DNA from: Pseudolactococcus insecticola | GTDB lineage: Bacteria > Bacillota > Bacilli > Lactobacillales > Streptococcaceae | Direction: 5' to 3' | Length of the DNA stretch: 64,000 bases | Assembly: GCF_011170065.1 (NCBI RefSeq) | Contig: NZ_BLLH01000001.1 | Location: 186,001 to 250,000 of the forward strand | Part shown: piece after piece, positions 52,569-60,697 of the stretch | How positions within the stretch are numbered: the first letter of the stretch is position 1 | How the letters are laid out: every line of letters begins with the position of its first letter | Notes under the pieces: generated by a model | The model's database searches: none | Seen by the model: only the letters and a program-made list of their open reading frames with translations | Told to the model about the DNA's origin: nothing | Made by a program: the position numbers and the translations under genes

Positions 52569-53438
52569 TTGGCACAATTTAGAATGATTGGCAAAACAGT
52601 GATTCAGACACAGAAATTTCTGAGACTGCCGCTTGAAACACAAGCAGTGTATTTTCACTTAATGCTTAATGCTGATGATGAAGGTGTAGTTGAAGCTTTC
52701 CCTGTAATCAGAATGATTGGCGCAAGAGAGGATAGTTTAGATGAATTAGCTGATAAAAAATTCATCAATCTTCTCAATGATGAATTAGTTTATTTCATCG
52801 TTGACTTTGGCGAACAAAATACAATCAGACGAGATCGTATAAAACCAAGTAGATATAGAGATTTAATCTCTATGCCGCAGGATTTAATCTCTATGCCGCA
52901 GGATTTAATCTCTATGCCAAATTTGTCCGCACAGAGTAGAGTAGATAAGAGTAGAGTAGATAAGAGTAGAGTAGATAAGAGTAGAGTAGAACATTCTAAT
53001 CAAAAAATCGAGCGCCCGAGTTTAGACCAAATCGAATCTGTCTCAGAAACAGAAACCCTGCGAAAAGCAGAAATCAAGCAGAAATTCATAGCATATTCAG
53101 AGCTATACCCCAAGAAAACAAAGAAACGTGAAGCTTACGAAGCGTTTAAGCAACTGACAGACGATGAGATCAAACGGCTAATGACAGGCACTCAGAATCT
53201 AGCGACAGAGCTAAAATACGACAAGCAAGACTTTAAATTTTTGAAAAATCAGGCAACGTTTATCACAGACGAGGCGTATTTAGACTACCAAACTGCCAAA
53301 ACAACGGCACCAGTTGGCAGTAAAACGCCAGAGTGGTCAGAGCCTGATTACAAAAACGAGACCAGCGCAGAAGAGCTTGCTCAGCTTGAGAAAATCAGGC
53401 TTGATGCGCTTGCGAAGATTAGTGAGGTGAAGACATGA
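52569..53438 (+). CDS. Phage replisome organiser
   Basis: Initiates phage DNA replication by binding the origin and loading host helicase. The 289-residue TTG-started protein begins AQFRMIGKTVIQTQKFLRLP, the N-terminal winged-helix signature of lactococcal replisome organisers. A central stretch is made of repeats (DLISMPQ three times, SRVDK four times) and the C-terminal part is a DnaD-like/helicase-loading region (KFIAYSELYPKKTKKREAYEAF). GAAAGG precedes the start. The repeats at DNA level probably form the origin. Confidence 0.88.
   Translation: MAQFRMIGKTVIQTQKFLRLPLETQAVYFHLMLNADDEGVVEAFPVIRMIGAREDSLDELADKKFINLLNDELVYFIVDFGEQNTIRRDRIKPSRYRDLISMPQDLISMPQDLISMPNLSAQSRVDKSRVDKSRVDKSRVEHSNQKIERPSLDQIESVSETETLRKAEIKQKFIAYSELYPKKTKKREAYEAFKQLTDDEIKRLMTGTQNLATELKYDKQDFKFLKNQATFITDEAYLDYQTAKTTAPVGSKTPEWSEPDYKNETSAEELAQLEKIRLDALAKISEVKT
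52860..52919 (+). repeat. Three 21-base direct repeats in the replisome organiser gene
   Basis: GATTTAATCTCTATGCCGCAG begins at 52860, 52881 and 52902 (third copy incomplete at its end). Iteron-like; probable part of the phage origin. Confidence 0.8.
52933..52992 (+). repeat. Four 15-base direct repeats in the replisome organiser gene
   Basis: AGAGTAGAGTAGATA starts at 52933, 52948, 52963 and 52978 (last copy ends AAC). Together with the 21-base set this resembles the iterons in the rep gene of Tuc2009/TP901-1-like phages. Confidence 0.85.
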
Positions 53439-53683
53439 CATCACTAAAATACAAAGACCCACAGCAGATTTTCTGGGAAAACGTCGAGCGATACTCAGCA
53501 GAGTACAACATCAGCGTGAAAAAAGCACTGATGGACATCTCAAGCAGTCGCACCACTGTGAACAGACGCTATAATAACTACATCAATAAGACATTTCCAG
53601 AAAGCTTGCCGATGGTCATGCGGGATCTAATCAAGTATTTTAACCTGCAATATATCGACCTATTCGAAGACTGGAGCGACTGA
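53435..53683 (+). CDS. 82-residue putative DNA-binding phage protein
   Basis: Starts in a 4-base overlap with the replisome organiser. The middle (ISVKKALMDISSSRTTVNRRYNN) looks like a helix-turn-helix and the C-terminus like the short dimerisation helices of XRE proteins (MVMRDLIKYFNLQYIDLFEDW). It could be an accessory replication or regulatory factor. I do not know a named family. Confidence 0.65.
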   Translation: MTSLKYKDPQQIFWENVERYSAEYNISVKKALMDISSSRTTVNRRYNNYINKTFPESLPMVMRDLIKYFNLQYIDLFEDWSD

Positions 53684-54069
53684 TGAAAGTCAGCTTTAGC
53701 CTGTCAAACACGAAAAAACGGAAAGAGATGATCAGCAGCAATGACCGCCTGCACTATGCCGTGAAAGCCAAGCTGACAGCTCAGTTAAGAGCGCAGGCAC
53801 GCTTGAAAACGCTAGGCAGTGTCAATGTGCCCTACTCGCCTAAAAAGCCGTGTAGGGTGCTAATAACGGTCTACAGTCCGACACGCAGAAAACTAGACCC
53901 GCCAAACCTCTATCCGACAGTCAAAGCGCTAATCGATGGCATGACCGACGCAGGCGTCTGGACGGACGATAATCACGAGGTGATAAAGTCCATGACATTC
54001 ACGTATGGCGGATTGAGCGGTGACGAGAAGTATCGGATTGAGATTGAAGTGGAAGGAGAAAGAAAATGA
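53683..54069 (+). CDS. rusA: RusA-family Holliday junction resolvase
   Basis: Cuts four-way junctions during phage recombination. The 128-residue protein has the RusA core RKLDPPNLYPTVKALIDGM followed by DAGVWTDDNHEVIK, with the catalytic aspartates. Start overlaps the previous stop by one base. Fits with RecT in the same transcript. Confidence 0.92.
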   Translation: MKVSFSLSNTKKRKEMISSNDRLHYAVKAKLTAQLRAQARLKTLGSVNVPYSPKKPCRVLITVYSPTRRKLDPPNLYPTVKALIDGMTDAGVWTDDNHEVIKSMTFTYGGLSGDEKYRIEIEVEGERK

Positions 54070-54260
54070 CTGAACAAAAATATGACAAAGAAGGTCTCTG
54101 CCCTGCGTGCGGGTCTATAGATCTATCAGATAGCCACCCGCAGTACGATAGGAATATATGCTGGTTTGAAACGACTTGCCTAGATTGCAATACAAAATTT
54201 GACGCAAAATATTTTATGATATTCACGGACAACGAGATTTTAAAAGGAGAAAGAAAATGA
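54066..54260 (+). CDS. 64-residue zinc-finger phage protein
   Basis: Two CxxC pairs (GLCPACGS and TTCLDCNT) with two histidines/aspartates between them suggest a zinc ribbon. ATGA overlap with rusA, GGAGAAAGAAA upstream. Function unknown; nucleic acid binding plausible. Confidence 0.7.
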   Translation: MTEQKYDKEGLCPACGSIDLSDSHPQYDRNICWFETTCLDCNTKFDAKYFMIFTDNEILKGERK

Positions 54261-54526
54261 ACATGGAAAAATTTAAAAGTTTAATTCCTAAAATGAACAG
54301 AGAAGAGAAAGAAGAAAAGGTAAAACGAAAATACGTCTCTAAGCACTATGCCGAAACAATCGAAGTCATGAAAGCACAAGCCATGCAGTATATCGAGACA
54401 GGTTACATTATACAAGCTGCAGAAGTACTCGAAGACTGGAAATACCTGACGGAGCTACGCCATGACGAATACGATGAATCAATGCCGATTATGGAGAGGT
54501 ATATCGAAGGTGAAAACTATGACTAA
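54257..54526 (+). CDS. 89-residue helical phage protein, distant paralogue of 50471-50722
   Basis: A charged N-terminus (NREEKEEKVKRKYVSKHYAET) leads to helices with the same spacing as the 83-residue early protein (TxxxxKAxAxxYIExGYxxxA...DYDE-like DEYDESMPIMERYIEG). GGAGAAAGAAA precedes the ATG, which overlaps the preceding gene. Function unknown. Confidence 0.68.
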   Translation: MNMEKFKSLIPKMNREEKEEKVKRKYVSKHYAETIEVMKAQAMQYIETGYIIQAAEVLEDWKYLTELRHDEYDESMPIMERYIEGENYD

Positions 54527-54695
54527 TGACAAATTCACAGCGTACATTTGCAAAAATGCACGTAATACATACAGGAATATAAAAAGCGTAGAATCAGGCG
54601 GAAAACGCTACACGATGAAAAATAACGGCTATGTCTGGGATACATTCTCACGAAAATGGACACCGTTTTACAAAATTTTGTTCGACATGGATTAA
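54519..54695 (+). CDS. 58-residue basic phage protein
   Basis: Starts at ATG 54519 within the end of the preceding gene (GAAGGTGAAA upstream). Lys/Tyr/Asn-rich with short beta-like stretches (GKRYTMKNNGYVWDTFSRKW). No recognised domain. Confidence 0.55.
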   Translation: MTNDKFTAYICKNARNTYRNIKSVESGGKRYTMKNNGYVWDTFSRKWTPFYKILFDMD

Positions 54696-54737
54696 AGCTT
54701 AAAAACGTGATAGTTAGACTGGAAGGAGACACACACG

Positions 54738-54929
54738 ATGTTTACAATAACACCCGAGCAGGCCAAGGCGATTAGACGCAAGCAGGCAGATAATGAGTTA
54801 AACAAAGAGCAGGTCGCGCGTGAGATTGGCATTACTCACATCACATACAAGAAAGTCATTACAGGCGGTTTAAAAGTTAGAAAGTCGGTTTACGTGAAGG
54901 TTATGGAGTGGTTTTCCAAAGACTACTGA
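54738..54929 (+). CDS. 63-residue XRE-like DNA-binding protein before the packaging genes
   Basis: ITPEQAKAIRRKQADNELNK and EQVAREIGITHITYKKVITGG form a helix-turn-helix. GGAAGGAG precedes the ATG. Its place at the early/late boundary, directly before terS, suggests a role in switching on late genes, though it is unlike ArpU/RinA-type activators in size. Confidence 0.7.
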   Translation: MFTITPEQAKAIRRKQADNELNKEQVAREIGITHITYKKVITGGLKVRKSVYVKVMEWFSKDY

Positions 54930-54963
54930 CCAATCTTCAAATTTTGGCGAAAAAGGGAGGAAT

Positions 54964-55377
54964 ATGACACCGAAACAAAGGAAATTTGCGGATAACTATA
55001 TCAAGACAGGGAATGCGACACAGTCGGCTATTGACGCAGGATATAGCAAGAAAACGGCTAACCAGATAGGCAATGAAAACTTGTTAAAACCTGTCATCAG
55101 GCAATATATAGATTCCCACCTTGAACAGCTATCAAAAAACACAATCGCAGACGCCGAAATGGCGCTTGCGGTTTTGTCGTCTATTCTGACTGGCAAAGAA
55201 CTGGAGCAGGTCGTCACGCAGTCTGGTGAAGTTGTAGAGGTGCCACCGAACAACGTTCAGAAAACTCGTGCGGCTGCTGAGATACTGAAACGCTATCCTG
55301 TAGCACAAGAAATCAAGCTTGACGGCGGTATTAAGATAGTCTTCGAAGATGAGGACGAGGACGATAGCGATGAATGA
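54964..55377 (+). CDS. terS: Terminase small subunit
   Basis: Recognises the packaging site on phage DNA. The 137-residue protein has the Terminase_2 N-terminus (TPKQRKFADNYIKTGNATQSA, then DAGYSKKTANQIG) that forms the DNA-binding helix-turn-helix, a central oligomerisation helix and an acidic C-terminus (EDEDEDDSDE). GGGAGG precedes the ATG. It overlaps terL by 8 bases. Confidence 0.92.
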   Translation: MTPKQRKFADNYIKTGNATQSAIDAGYSKKTANQIGNENLLKPVIRQYIDSHLEQLSKNTIADAEMALAVLSSILTGKELEQVVTQSGEVVEVPPNNVQKTRAAAEILKRYPVAQEIKLDGGIKIVFEDEDEDDSDE

Positions 55378-56575
55378 AGTCAGACTGAAATTCGCCAGCA
55401 AAAAGCACAGCAAGCTGATGAAAGATAAGTCTGACGTCATCTTTGCCAGTGGCTCACGGCGATCTGGTAAGTCTATCATACTGGCGCAGAAGATCATCGT
55501 GACTATGCTGATGAATCGCATGATAAACTGTGTCGTCATCAGGTCAAGCTTTAACCAGCACAAGGATAGCACCTATGCGACACTGGCACGAGTCATCAAG
55601 CAAATGAAGCTACAAAGCATTTTCACGGTCAAGAAAACACCGCTTGAGATAGAAGTCAGAGCGACTGGCCAGAAAATAGTATTTCGTGGGACTGATGATC
55701 CTGAGAGTGTCAAAGGACTTGATTTCTCAAATGGCGGGCTACATCTTATCTGGTTCGATGAAATCACGAGCATTGACAGGAACGCCTATGAGACGATTAC
55801 AGGGTCGTTCTCAGGGACTGCTGAGTATGAGGCGAACAATCAGACACTCATCTCAACCAACCCAGCAGGCACGTCATCGTGGGTCAAGGAGTATTTCATT
55901 GACAAAAATCTATATGGCGCTAGCGTTTATAGCTTCACGATTTTTGATAATAAATTTCTGTCAAAAAAAGACATTGACCATTTTCTAAAACTCAAAGACA
56001 TTGACTTTGCCCGCTATCGACGTGAGGCACTTGGCGAGTGGGTATATAGTCAAGGGCTCGTCTACAAGTGGAAAACATTCACAGGCTTACCACGGGGCAT
56101 TCCTGAGGTGTGGGGGCTTGACTGGGGGAATGCTGGTGGGAGTGGTGACCCGACGGCTATCGTGCGTGTGTTTGTGGATACACAGGCAATGGTACTGTAC
56201 GTCATGCAGGTAGGTTATTCTAACAGCCTGCCGCTTAATAGCATTGCCCAAATGTTGCCACGAGGTCGAGATGTCAAGATATTTGCAGATACCAACAACG
56301 GTATCGCAAACGCTGAGCTGATGCGAAAGGGTTACAATATTAGGCCAATGAAAAAAGAGGTCTCAAAGGGTAAAGTCATCGACGGCGTGAGGCTTTTGCA
56401 AACATTTGACATCTACATAGACGAGAATAGTCGTGATCTGCTTTCTGAGATAGGGCAGTATCTCTATGATGATGACGGCAATATCACGACGAATAACAAG
56501 ACGCCTGACCATTTGCTTGACGCCATGCGCTACGCAGTGAGAGGGTACTGGATAACAGGGAGCAGAGGAAAATAA
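55370..56575 (+). CDS. terL: Terminase large subunit
   Basis: Packaging motor and nuclease. The 401-residue PBSX/SPP1-type protein has Walker A SGSRRSGKS, Walker B HLIWFDEI and a C-terminal nuclease domain (GLDWGNAGGSGDPTAI, FADTNNGIANAELMRKG, DHLLDAMRYAVRG). ATG 55370 lies inside the end of terS with GAGGACGAGG upstream; a start at 55349 is less likely. Confidence 0.95.
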   Translation: MNEVRLKFASKKHSKLMKDKSDVIFASGSRRSGKSIILAQKIIVTMLMNRMINCVVIRSSFNQHKDSTYATLARVIKQMKLQSIFTVKKTPLEIEVRATGQKIVFRGTDDPESVKGLDFSNGGLHLIWFDEITSIDRNAYETITGSFSGTAEYEANNQTLISTNPAGTSSWVKEYFIDKNLYGASVYSFTIFDNKFLSKKDIDHFLKLKDIDFARYRREALGEWVYSQGLVYKWKTFTGLPRGIPEVWGLDWGNAGGSGDPTAIVRVFVDTQAMVLYVMQVGYSNSLPLNSIAQMLPRGRDVKIFADTNNGIANAELMRKGYNIRPMKKEVSKGKVIDGVRLLQTFDIYIDENSRDLLSEIGQYLYDDDGNITTNNKTPDHLLDAMRYAVRGYWITGSRGK

Positions 56576-57897
56576 TGGCAGATATAGAGTTTACAGAGGA
56601 GTCCATGGGACGGGCACCCGCAAGCTCACCTATCGCAAATGACACGCAGACGGGTGAGATTGCAGTTGCTGAGGCAGGAGAAGGCAGACGTGTGCCATTC
56701 ATGGACAGCAAGGCTGAAATGCAACGTCAGATACAACACGACATCACGCAGCGCAAGAAAAACAAGATACAAAACGGCTACAAGCCACACAACTTTATCG
56801 TGACTGATGACCTTGCAGACTTCATGAAACATCGGCAGGAGCTGACCAGTCACAAAAGTTTCGGCATTGAAAAAGGTGGTGCCTATGTGCCGTTTGATGA
56901 GATAGCAGTTGATTTTTTTAGCTCTAACATCAAATGGTCTAATCCGTCAAATCTGACGTATAAGATACTGTCACGGACGCTTGCCATGGGCTACTGTCTC
57001 GTCTATGCTAATGCTGATGTGACTGTGGAGACAAGTTTTGAACCGATATTTGACACAGCAGGTAACGTCATCGCCGTCATCAACGATAAAAACGAGGTAC
57101 TGGCTAACGGTATCAGATATGTCTATCAAGCGAATAAAGGCTATATCGGCACGCCTGAGACGTTTAGCATTGACTGGTACCAGTTAGTCAAGCTAGACGA
57201 TATGAAGCCTATCTATGCGGACGCAATCAATCTCATCAACGCTTATACAGATAGTCTGAATGACAATAGCGACAGCCTGCGGGCATTTGCTGAGAGCATT
57301 CTCACAATCACGGGTATCGATAGCACGCAGGGTATCACGCCTGAGCAGTTGCAGGCCATCGGTGAAGAAGCCATCAATGTGCTAGCGTTTGAGGCACAAA
57401 TGGGTGGCGACGGCACGTTCGGTGCAACGCCAAAAGCAGACTTCATCGCACCACCGCTGAACACGGAAGCACGGGAAAAGTGGTCAAGCCGTGTGCGCAA
57501 TGAGATCTACACGACACTCTCTCTGCCTGACTTCGAGCAAATTGCAGGCAATGTCTCAACAGACACCATCAGAATCTATCTCTATCGAACGATTCAGCGT
57601 GCTAAGAATATCGCTGATAGCGTGATTGAAGTGTTTAAGGTCATTTTAAATGACGCTAATCTGACCTATGAGATTGACACGCCGTCAAGTCCTAACGACA
57701 ACATGAAGGCGCTTGACGGGATTACTTACCTGTCTGACGAGACGAAACTGCGTCTAGCGTTTCCTGAGTGGTCTGACAAGCAGGTATCTGACGAGCTGGG
57801 ACGTTTGCAGGCGACTAAAATGACTAGCGGAGATGCGGCAAGCATGGTCAGCAACCTTATCGGAGGCGTAAACGATGGCAATGGACGAGACGACTAA
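56575..57897 (+). CDS. Portal protein (SPP1 gp6-like)
   Basis: Forms the dodecameric ring at one capsid vertex through which DNA enters. The 440-residue protein has an acidic N-terminal tail, a core (NFIVTDDLADFMKHRQELTSHKS, VDFFSSNIKWSNPS) and a C-terminal crown (LSLPDFEQIAGNVSTDTI). TAATG overlap with terL. It overlaps the MuF gene by 23 bases. SPP1-like head module. Confidence 0.9.
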   Translation: MADIEFTEESMGRAPASSPIANDTQTGEIAVAEAGEGRRVPFMDSKAEMQRQIQHDITQRKKNKIQNGYKPHNFIVTDDLADFMKHRQELTSHKSFGIEKGGAYVPFDEIAVDFFSSNIKWSNPSNLTYKILSRTLAMGYCLVYANADVTVETSFEPIFDTAGNVIAVINDKNEVLANGIRYVYQANKGYIGTPETFSIDWYQLVKLDDMKPIYADAINLINAYTDSLNDNSDSLRAFAESILTITGIDSTQGITPEQLQAIGEEAINVLAFEAQMGGDGTFGATPKADFIAPPLNTEAREKWSSRVRNEIYTTLSLPDFEQIAGNVSTDTIRIYLYRTIQRAKNIADSVIEVFKVILNDANLTYEIDTPSSPNDNMKALDGITYLSDETKLRLAFPEWSDKQVSDELGRLQATKMTSGDAASMVSNLIGGVNDGNGRDD

Positions 57898-59107
57898 GAA
57901 ACAACTGGCATTGCTCGCGGTCGCTTTGACCTTTAACGATAACCTCGATACTAAGCTAGTTACTCTGATGGCTCTGCTTGCCTTCTACGGGCAGGAAAGT
58001 AAATCCGACAAAACTATCCGCAACTCACTCAAAACACTCACAGGAGCTAAATCAGACAGTCCTAGCGACGTGTCTGACGGAATCGTCAACTATATCGTGC
58101 CACCAAACAAGTGGTACCCGTTTGAAAAGCGCGACGCCTTTGCCATGAAAATGAAGTCTGCGCTTGCGACTGGTGAAATCGTGACAGATACCAGTCAGGC
58201 GACTAAGATAGCCAAGCAAATGAGCTCATCAGTCAAGCTGTTTAATCGTATGAACGTCTTTGCAACGGCAAATGCAGACGTGCTGCGTGAGGCTGAAAAC
58301 GGTGACTACTACGAGGACGTCGAGCAAGAAGACAGAAAAGGACTAGTCATCTGGCGGGCAAGAGGTCAAGCAGACGCTGAGTGTGCCAAGTACAACCGCA
58401 AAATCATGACAGTCGATGAGTTCAAGTCCATCTATCCTGTCCACTACAACTGCTACTGTACGGCTGAGCTTGTGCCACCTACGATGAGCGATGAGCGGAT
58501 AAAAAAGTATCGGTTTAAGGATAATCGTGCTGAGAGTGAGAAGCAGCCGAACACGGTTGAAAGCTTGCAGGAAAAAGGCGATAGAGAGCAGTATGAACGG
58601 TGGCAAAATGAAGGTGTCACACTACCGAGCTTTGAACACTTCCAAAATCTCAAACACGAGCCAAATAACCAAGCTTTTGAGCGATTAAGTCAAGAATTCA
58701 AGCAAAAGAAATGGTATAATAATACTATCGGTTATGAGGATTTGAGTGATGAGCTTAAGAAAAAAGTGAACATCAATCCTGATATGAATAATCGTCATAT
58801 TGTTGGTACGCAGCAATGGAAAGATAAGGTTGTCAATTATCAAAAAGACTTGATAGAAGAAGGCTATGATGGGAAAGCATTACCAAGTAAGCTGATGATA
58901 AGCAACGAGCAATCACAAAAAATTGTAGAACAAATGCGATTACCTAAAGGATTCAATAGTTCAATGCCTGTAATCTTTAAAGCTGATGATTATATTGCGA
59001 TATTTATAGACCCTGAAACTGGAGAAGAAATTAAAACAAAATTTGTGAGGGTGTCATTTAGAAAGACAGGTAGTCATTTGACTCCACTTGACCCTAGAGA
59101 GGAATAA
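57875..59107 (+). CDS. MuF/SPP1 gp7-like minor head protein with variable C-terminal domain
   Basis: Residues 1-225 are a phage head morphogenesis protein: VIWRARGQADAECAKYNRK and the closing YPVHYNCYCTAELVPP. After a charged linker (230-255) the last 150 residues, which are clearly more AT-rich, form a separate domain (KKWYNNTIGYEDLSDELKKK, NNRHIVGTQQW, DDYIAIFIDPETGEEIKTKF). MuF proteins of Firmicutes phages often carry polymorphic toxin domains at this place, and this one has the look of a BECR-fold nuclease, but I cannot assign it. GGAGG precedes ATG 57875. Confidence 0.85.
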   Translation: MAMDETTKKQLALLAVALTFNDNLDTKLVTLMALLAFYGQESKSDKTIRNSLKTLTGAKSDSPSDVSDGIVNYIVPPNKWYPFEKRDAFAMKMKSALATGEIVTDTSQATKIAKQMSSSVKLFNRMNVFATANADVLREAENGDYYEDVEQEDRKGLVIWRARGQADAECAKYNRKIMTVDEFKSIYPVHYNCYCTAELVPPTMSDERIKKYRFKDNRAESEKQPNTVESLQEKGDREQYERWQNEGVTLPSFEHFQNLKHEPNNQAFERLSQEFKQKKWYNNTIGYEDLSDELKKKVNINPDMNNRHIVGTQQWKDKVVNYQKDLIEEGYDGKALPSKLMISNEQSQKIVEQMRLPKGFNSSMPVIFKADDYIAIFIDPETGEEIKTKFVRVSFRKTGSHLTPLDPREE

Positions 59108-59113
59108 ATAATA

Positions 59114-59323
59114 ATGGACGTGAAAAAACTCAAACCGTTTAGACGGAAAACTATCAAGGTTGTAACTAATAAAAACAAAATATTTGTAGGTAGATTTATT
59201 GACTATGAAGATAGTGAAGACGTTGACGTACATACGATTCTACTGGAAAATGAAGATTTATGGTTCAATCAGTTAAAACCAATACCAGTACCAGATATTC
59301 AATCAATAGAGGAGATAAAATAA
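59114..59323 (+). CDS. 69-residue protein after the MuF gene (Sm-like pattern; possible immunity protein)
   Basis: The core KTIKVVTNKNKIFVGRFIDYED has the rhythm of an Sm-type beta barrel. It starts 6 bases after the MuF stop and is as AT-rich as the MuF tail. Small genes directly after a MuF toxin are often its immunity genes; that is inference. TAATG overlap with the next gene. Confidence 0.6.
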   Translation: MDVKKLKPFRRKTIKVVTNKNKIFVGRFIDYEDSEDVDVHTILLENEDLWFNQLKPIPVPDIQSIEEIK

Positions 59324-59655
59324 TGGCAAAAGATGATTATCACGTTATCGTGTACCAGATTTTAAAGTACCTCTATGAAAGTCTAAAAAATGGTACGGAG
59401 ATTGATTTTAGACTGCTTGAGGCTGGAAACTTTGGTATTTATCAAAAATATTGGTTATTTATCATGAAGAGTATGAAGGAGCAGGGCTTTGTATCTGGTG
59501 TGAGAATTATTGGCACGCAAGGAAGACTAGATATTAAGAGAATAGAGATAACGCCGTCAGGGATTGATTATCTGCTAGATGATAATCTGATGAGTAAGGC
59601 TGAGAAGGCATATAATAACGTTAAAGATTTTATTCCGTTATTACCAGGATTATAA
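59323..59655 (+). CDS. YjcQ-like winged-helix protein
   Basis: A 110-residue protein with the YjcQ pattern: ILKYLYESLKNGTEID at the start, WLFIMKSMKEQGFVSG and the winged part RIEITPSGIDYLLDD. GAGGAGAT precedes the ATG. YjcQ proteins occur in Gram-positive phages and chromosomes without known role. It shares base composition with the previous two genes and not with the scaffold gene, which suggests the three were acquired together. Confidence 0.75.
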   Translation: MAKDDYHVIVYQILKYLYESLKNGTEIDFRLLEAGNFGIYQKYWLFIMKSMKEQGFVSGVRIIGTQGRLDIKRIEITPSGIDYLLDDNLMSKAEKAYNNVKDFIPLLPGL

Positions 59656-59665
59656 GGAGAAATAA

Positions 59666-60181
59666 ATGACTGAAAAAAATCCAAATACAGAAGATAAGAG
59701 AAAACCAGAAGAAAACACGCCTGTGACCTTCACGCAAGATGAAGTTGACGCTATGGTGTCGAAATCTGTGACTAAGGCGACGTCTGAGCTGACTGAGAAA
59801 ATCAAGCAAATGCAAGAGGCGAGCATGACAGAGCAGGAGCTTGCAAAACAACGCCAAGCAGAAGAATCAGCTAAGCAACAGGCCTATGTGGCACAGCTTG
59901 AACGTGAGACTCGTGTGAACTTTGCGCAGACACTGCTTGCGACAAATGGCTTGCCAAGTGATCAGCAGTTTGCGGAAATCTATGCTGGCTTTGATAAAGA
60001 AAATATCAAGTTACAGATTGAAGCGCAGGCAAAACTCATCGCTGATGCCAAGAAAGCGGAGATTGATAAACTGGCACAAGGAAACGCACCACGTCCGAAT
60101 CCGTTACCAAGCAACACGGAAACAAAGACGAAAGATTGGGTCAATAAACGTGATGTGCTTGCTGCGGCGGGTATCATCTAG
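59666..60181 (+). CDS. Capsid scaffolding protein (DUF4355)
   Basis: A 171-residue acidic, coiled-coil protein that should guide assembly of the capsid shell and then leave. The DUF4355 layout is visible: disordered acidic start, FTQDEVDAMVSKSVTKA, a long helix (MTEQELAKQRQAEESAKQQA), and a C-terminal basic tail. AAGGAGA precedes the ATG. A small terminator and then the structured RNA follow before the capsid gene. Confidence 0.88.
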   Translation: MTEKNPNTEDKRKPEENTPVTFTQDEVDAMVSKSVTKATSELTEKIKQMQEASMTEQELAKQRQAEESAKQQAYVAQLERETRVNFAQTLLATNGLPSDQQFAEIYAGFDKENIKLQIEAQAKLIADAKKAEIDKLAQGNAPRPNPLPSNTETKTKDWVNKRDVLAAAGII

Positions 60182-60188
60182 TGAGGAA

Positions 60189-60207
60189 GTCCGAAAGGGC
60201 TTTTTTT
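60189..60207 (+). terminator. Small terminator after the scaffold gene
   Basis: AGTCC-GAAA-GGGCT followed by TTTTTT; weak, so read-through is likely. Confidence 0.6.
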
Positions 60208-60238
60208 GCGTCATTTTTCAGTACTGATAAAAAAAGCA

Positions 60239-60268
60239 TTGACTCATAAAAGAAATTTGTGTTATAAT
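60239..60268 (+). promoter_or_regulatory. Promoter of the capsid-module RNA
   Basis: TTGACT (60239-60244), 18-base spacer, TATAAT (60263-60268). No ORF follows directly; start of transcription expected near 60275. Confidence 0.75.
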
Positions 60269-60274
60269 ACAAAT

Positions 60275-60655
60275 AAGCAATCGGCTTGCAAACTACCAAA
60301 GAAAGCGAGATGTCAGACATCAGCGCACGGCGATGGGTGCAGGGGTAGTGGTATGAATGGGGCAGAGGTTTAGCGTTTTGAAAACGACAGACTGACGTCA
60401 CTCAGCTTACTGCGTGCTGTCACTATTGACTAAAACTGAATAATCCTAATCGGCTAGAGGGCGATGGGTGTACGGCTAGTTCTGGAATGGGTAGAATACT
60501 AAACCAGAGCGTGTCTTTGTCTCATATGACAAGATAATGCTTTGCAAACTACCAAGATGTTAGCGGATAATGTACCTTTACGGGTAGAATACTGTAAAGC
60601 GTATGGAACAAGATGAGCGATATTGTCGCATGTCTTTTCCATACGCTTTTTTCGT
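60275..60655 (+). ncRNA. Large structured non-coding RNA (about 380 nt) between scaffold and capsid genes
   Basis: A promoter at one end and a very strong terminator at the other (13-bp stem AAAGCGTATGGAA / TTCCATACGCTTT at 60596-60608 and 60637-60649, extended by an inner GCGA-TATTG-TCGC hairpin, then TTTTTT) frame a stretch with no ORF. Internal repeats: TTGCAAACTACCAA at 60286 and 60542, GGCGATGGGTG at 60329 and 60460, GGGTAGAATACT at 60489 and 60582. Local hairpins include TCTGG / CCAGA (60481-60508), TTGTC-TCATAT-GACAA, GTCA-CTAT-TGAC. Large ornate phage RNAs such as ROOL and GOLLD are the nearest known analogy; identity untested. Confidence 0.75.
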
Positions 60656-60697
60656 GTTTTGAGGTCAGTTTCACATATTTTTTATAAGGAGGCCATT

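Noticed and set aside
54930-54963. Third copy of the ACTTTGGCGAG loop motif (ATTTTGGCGAAA)
   Set aside because: Only a partial match and no flanking stem.
59922-60227. 101-codon ORF within the scaffold gene reaching the following gap
   Set aside because: Out-of-frame shadow of the scaffold gene, Arg-rich and without SD.
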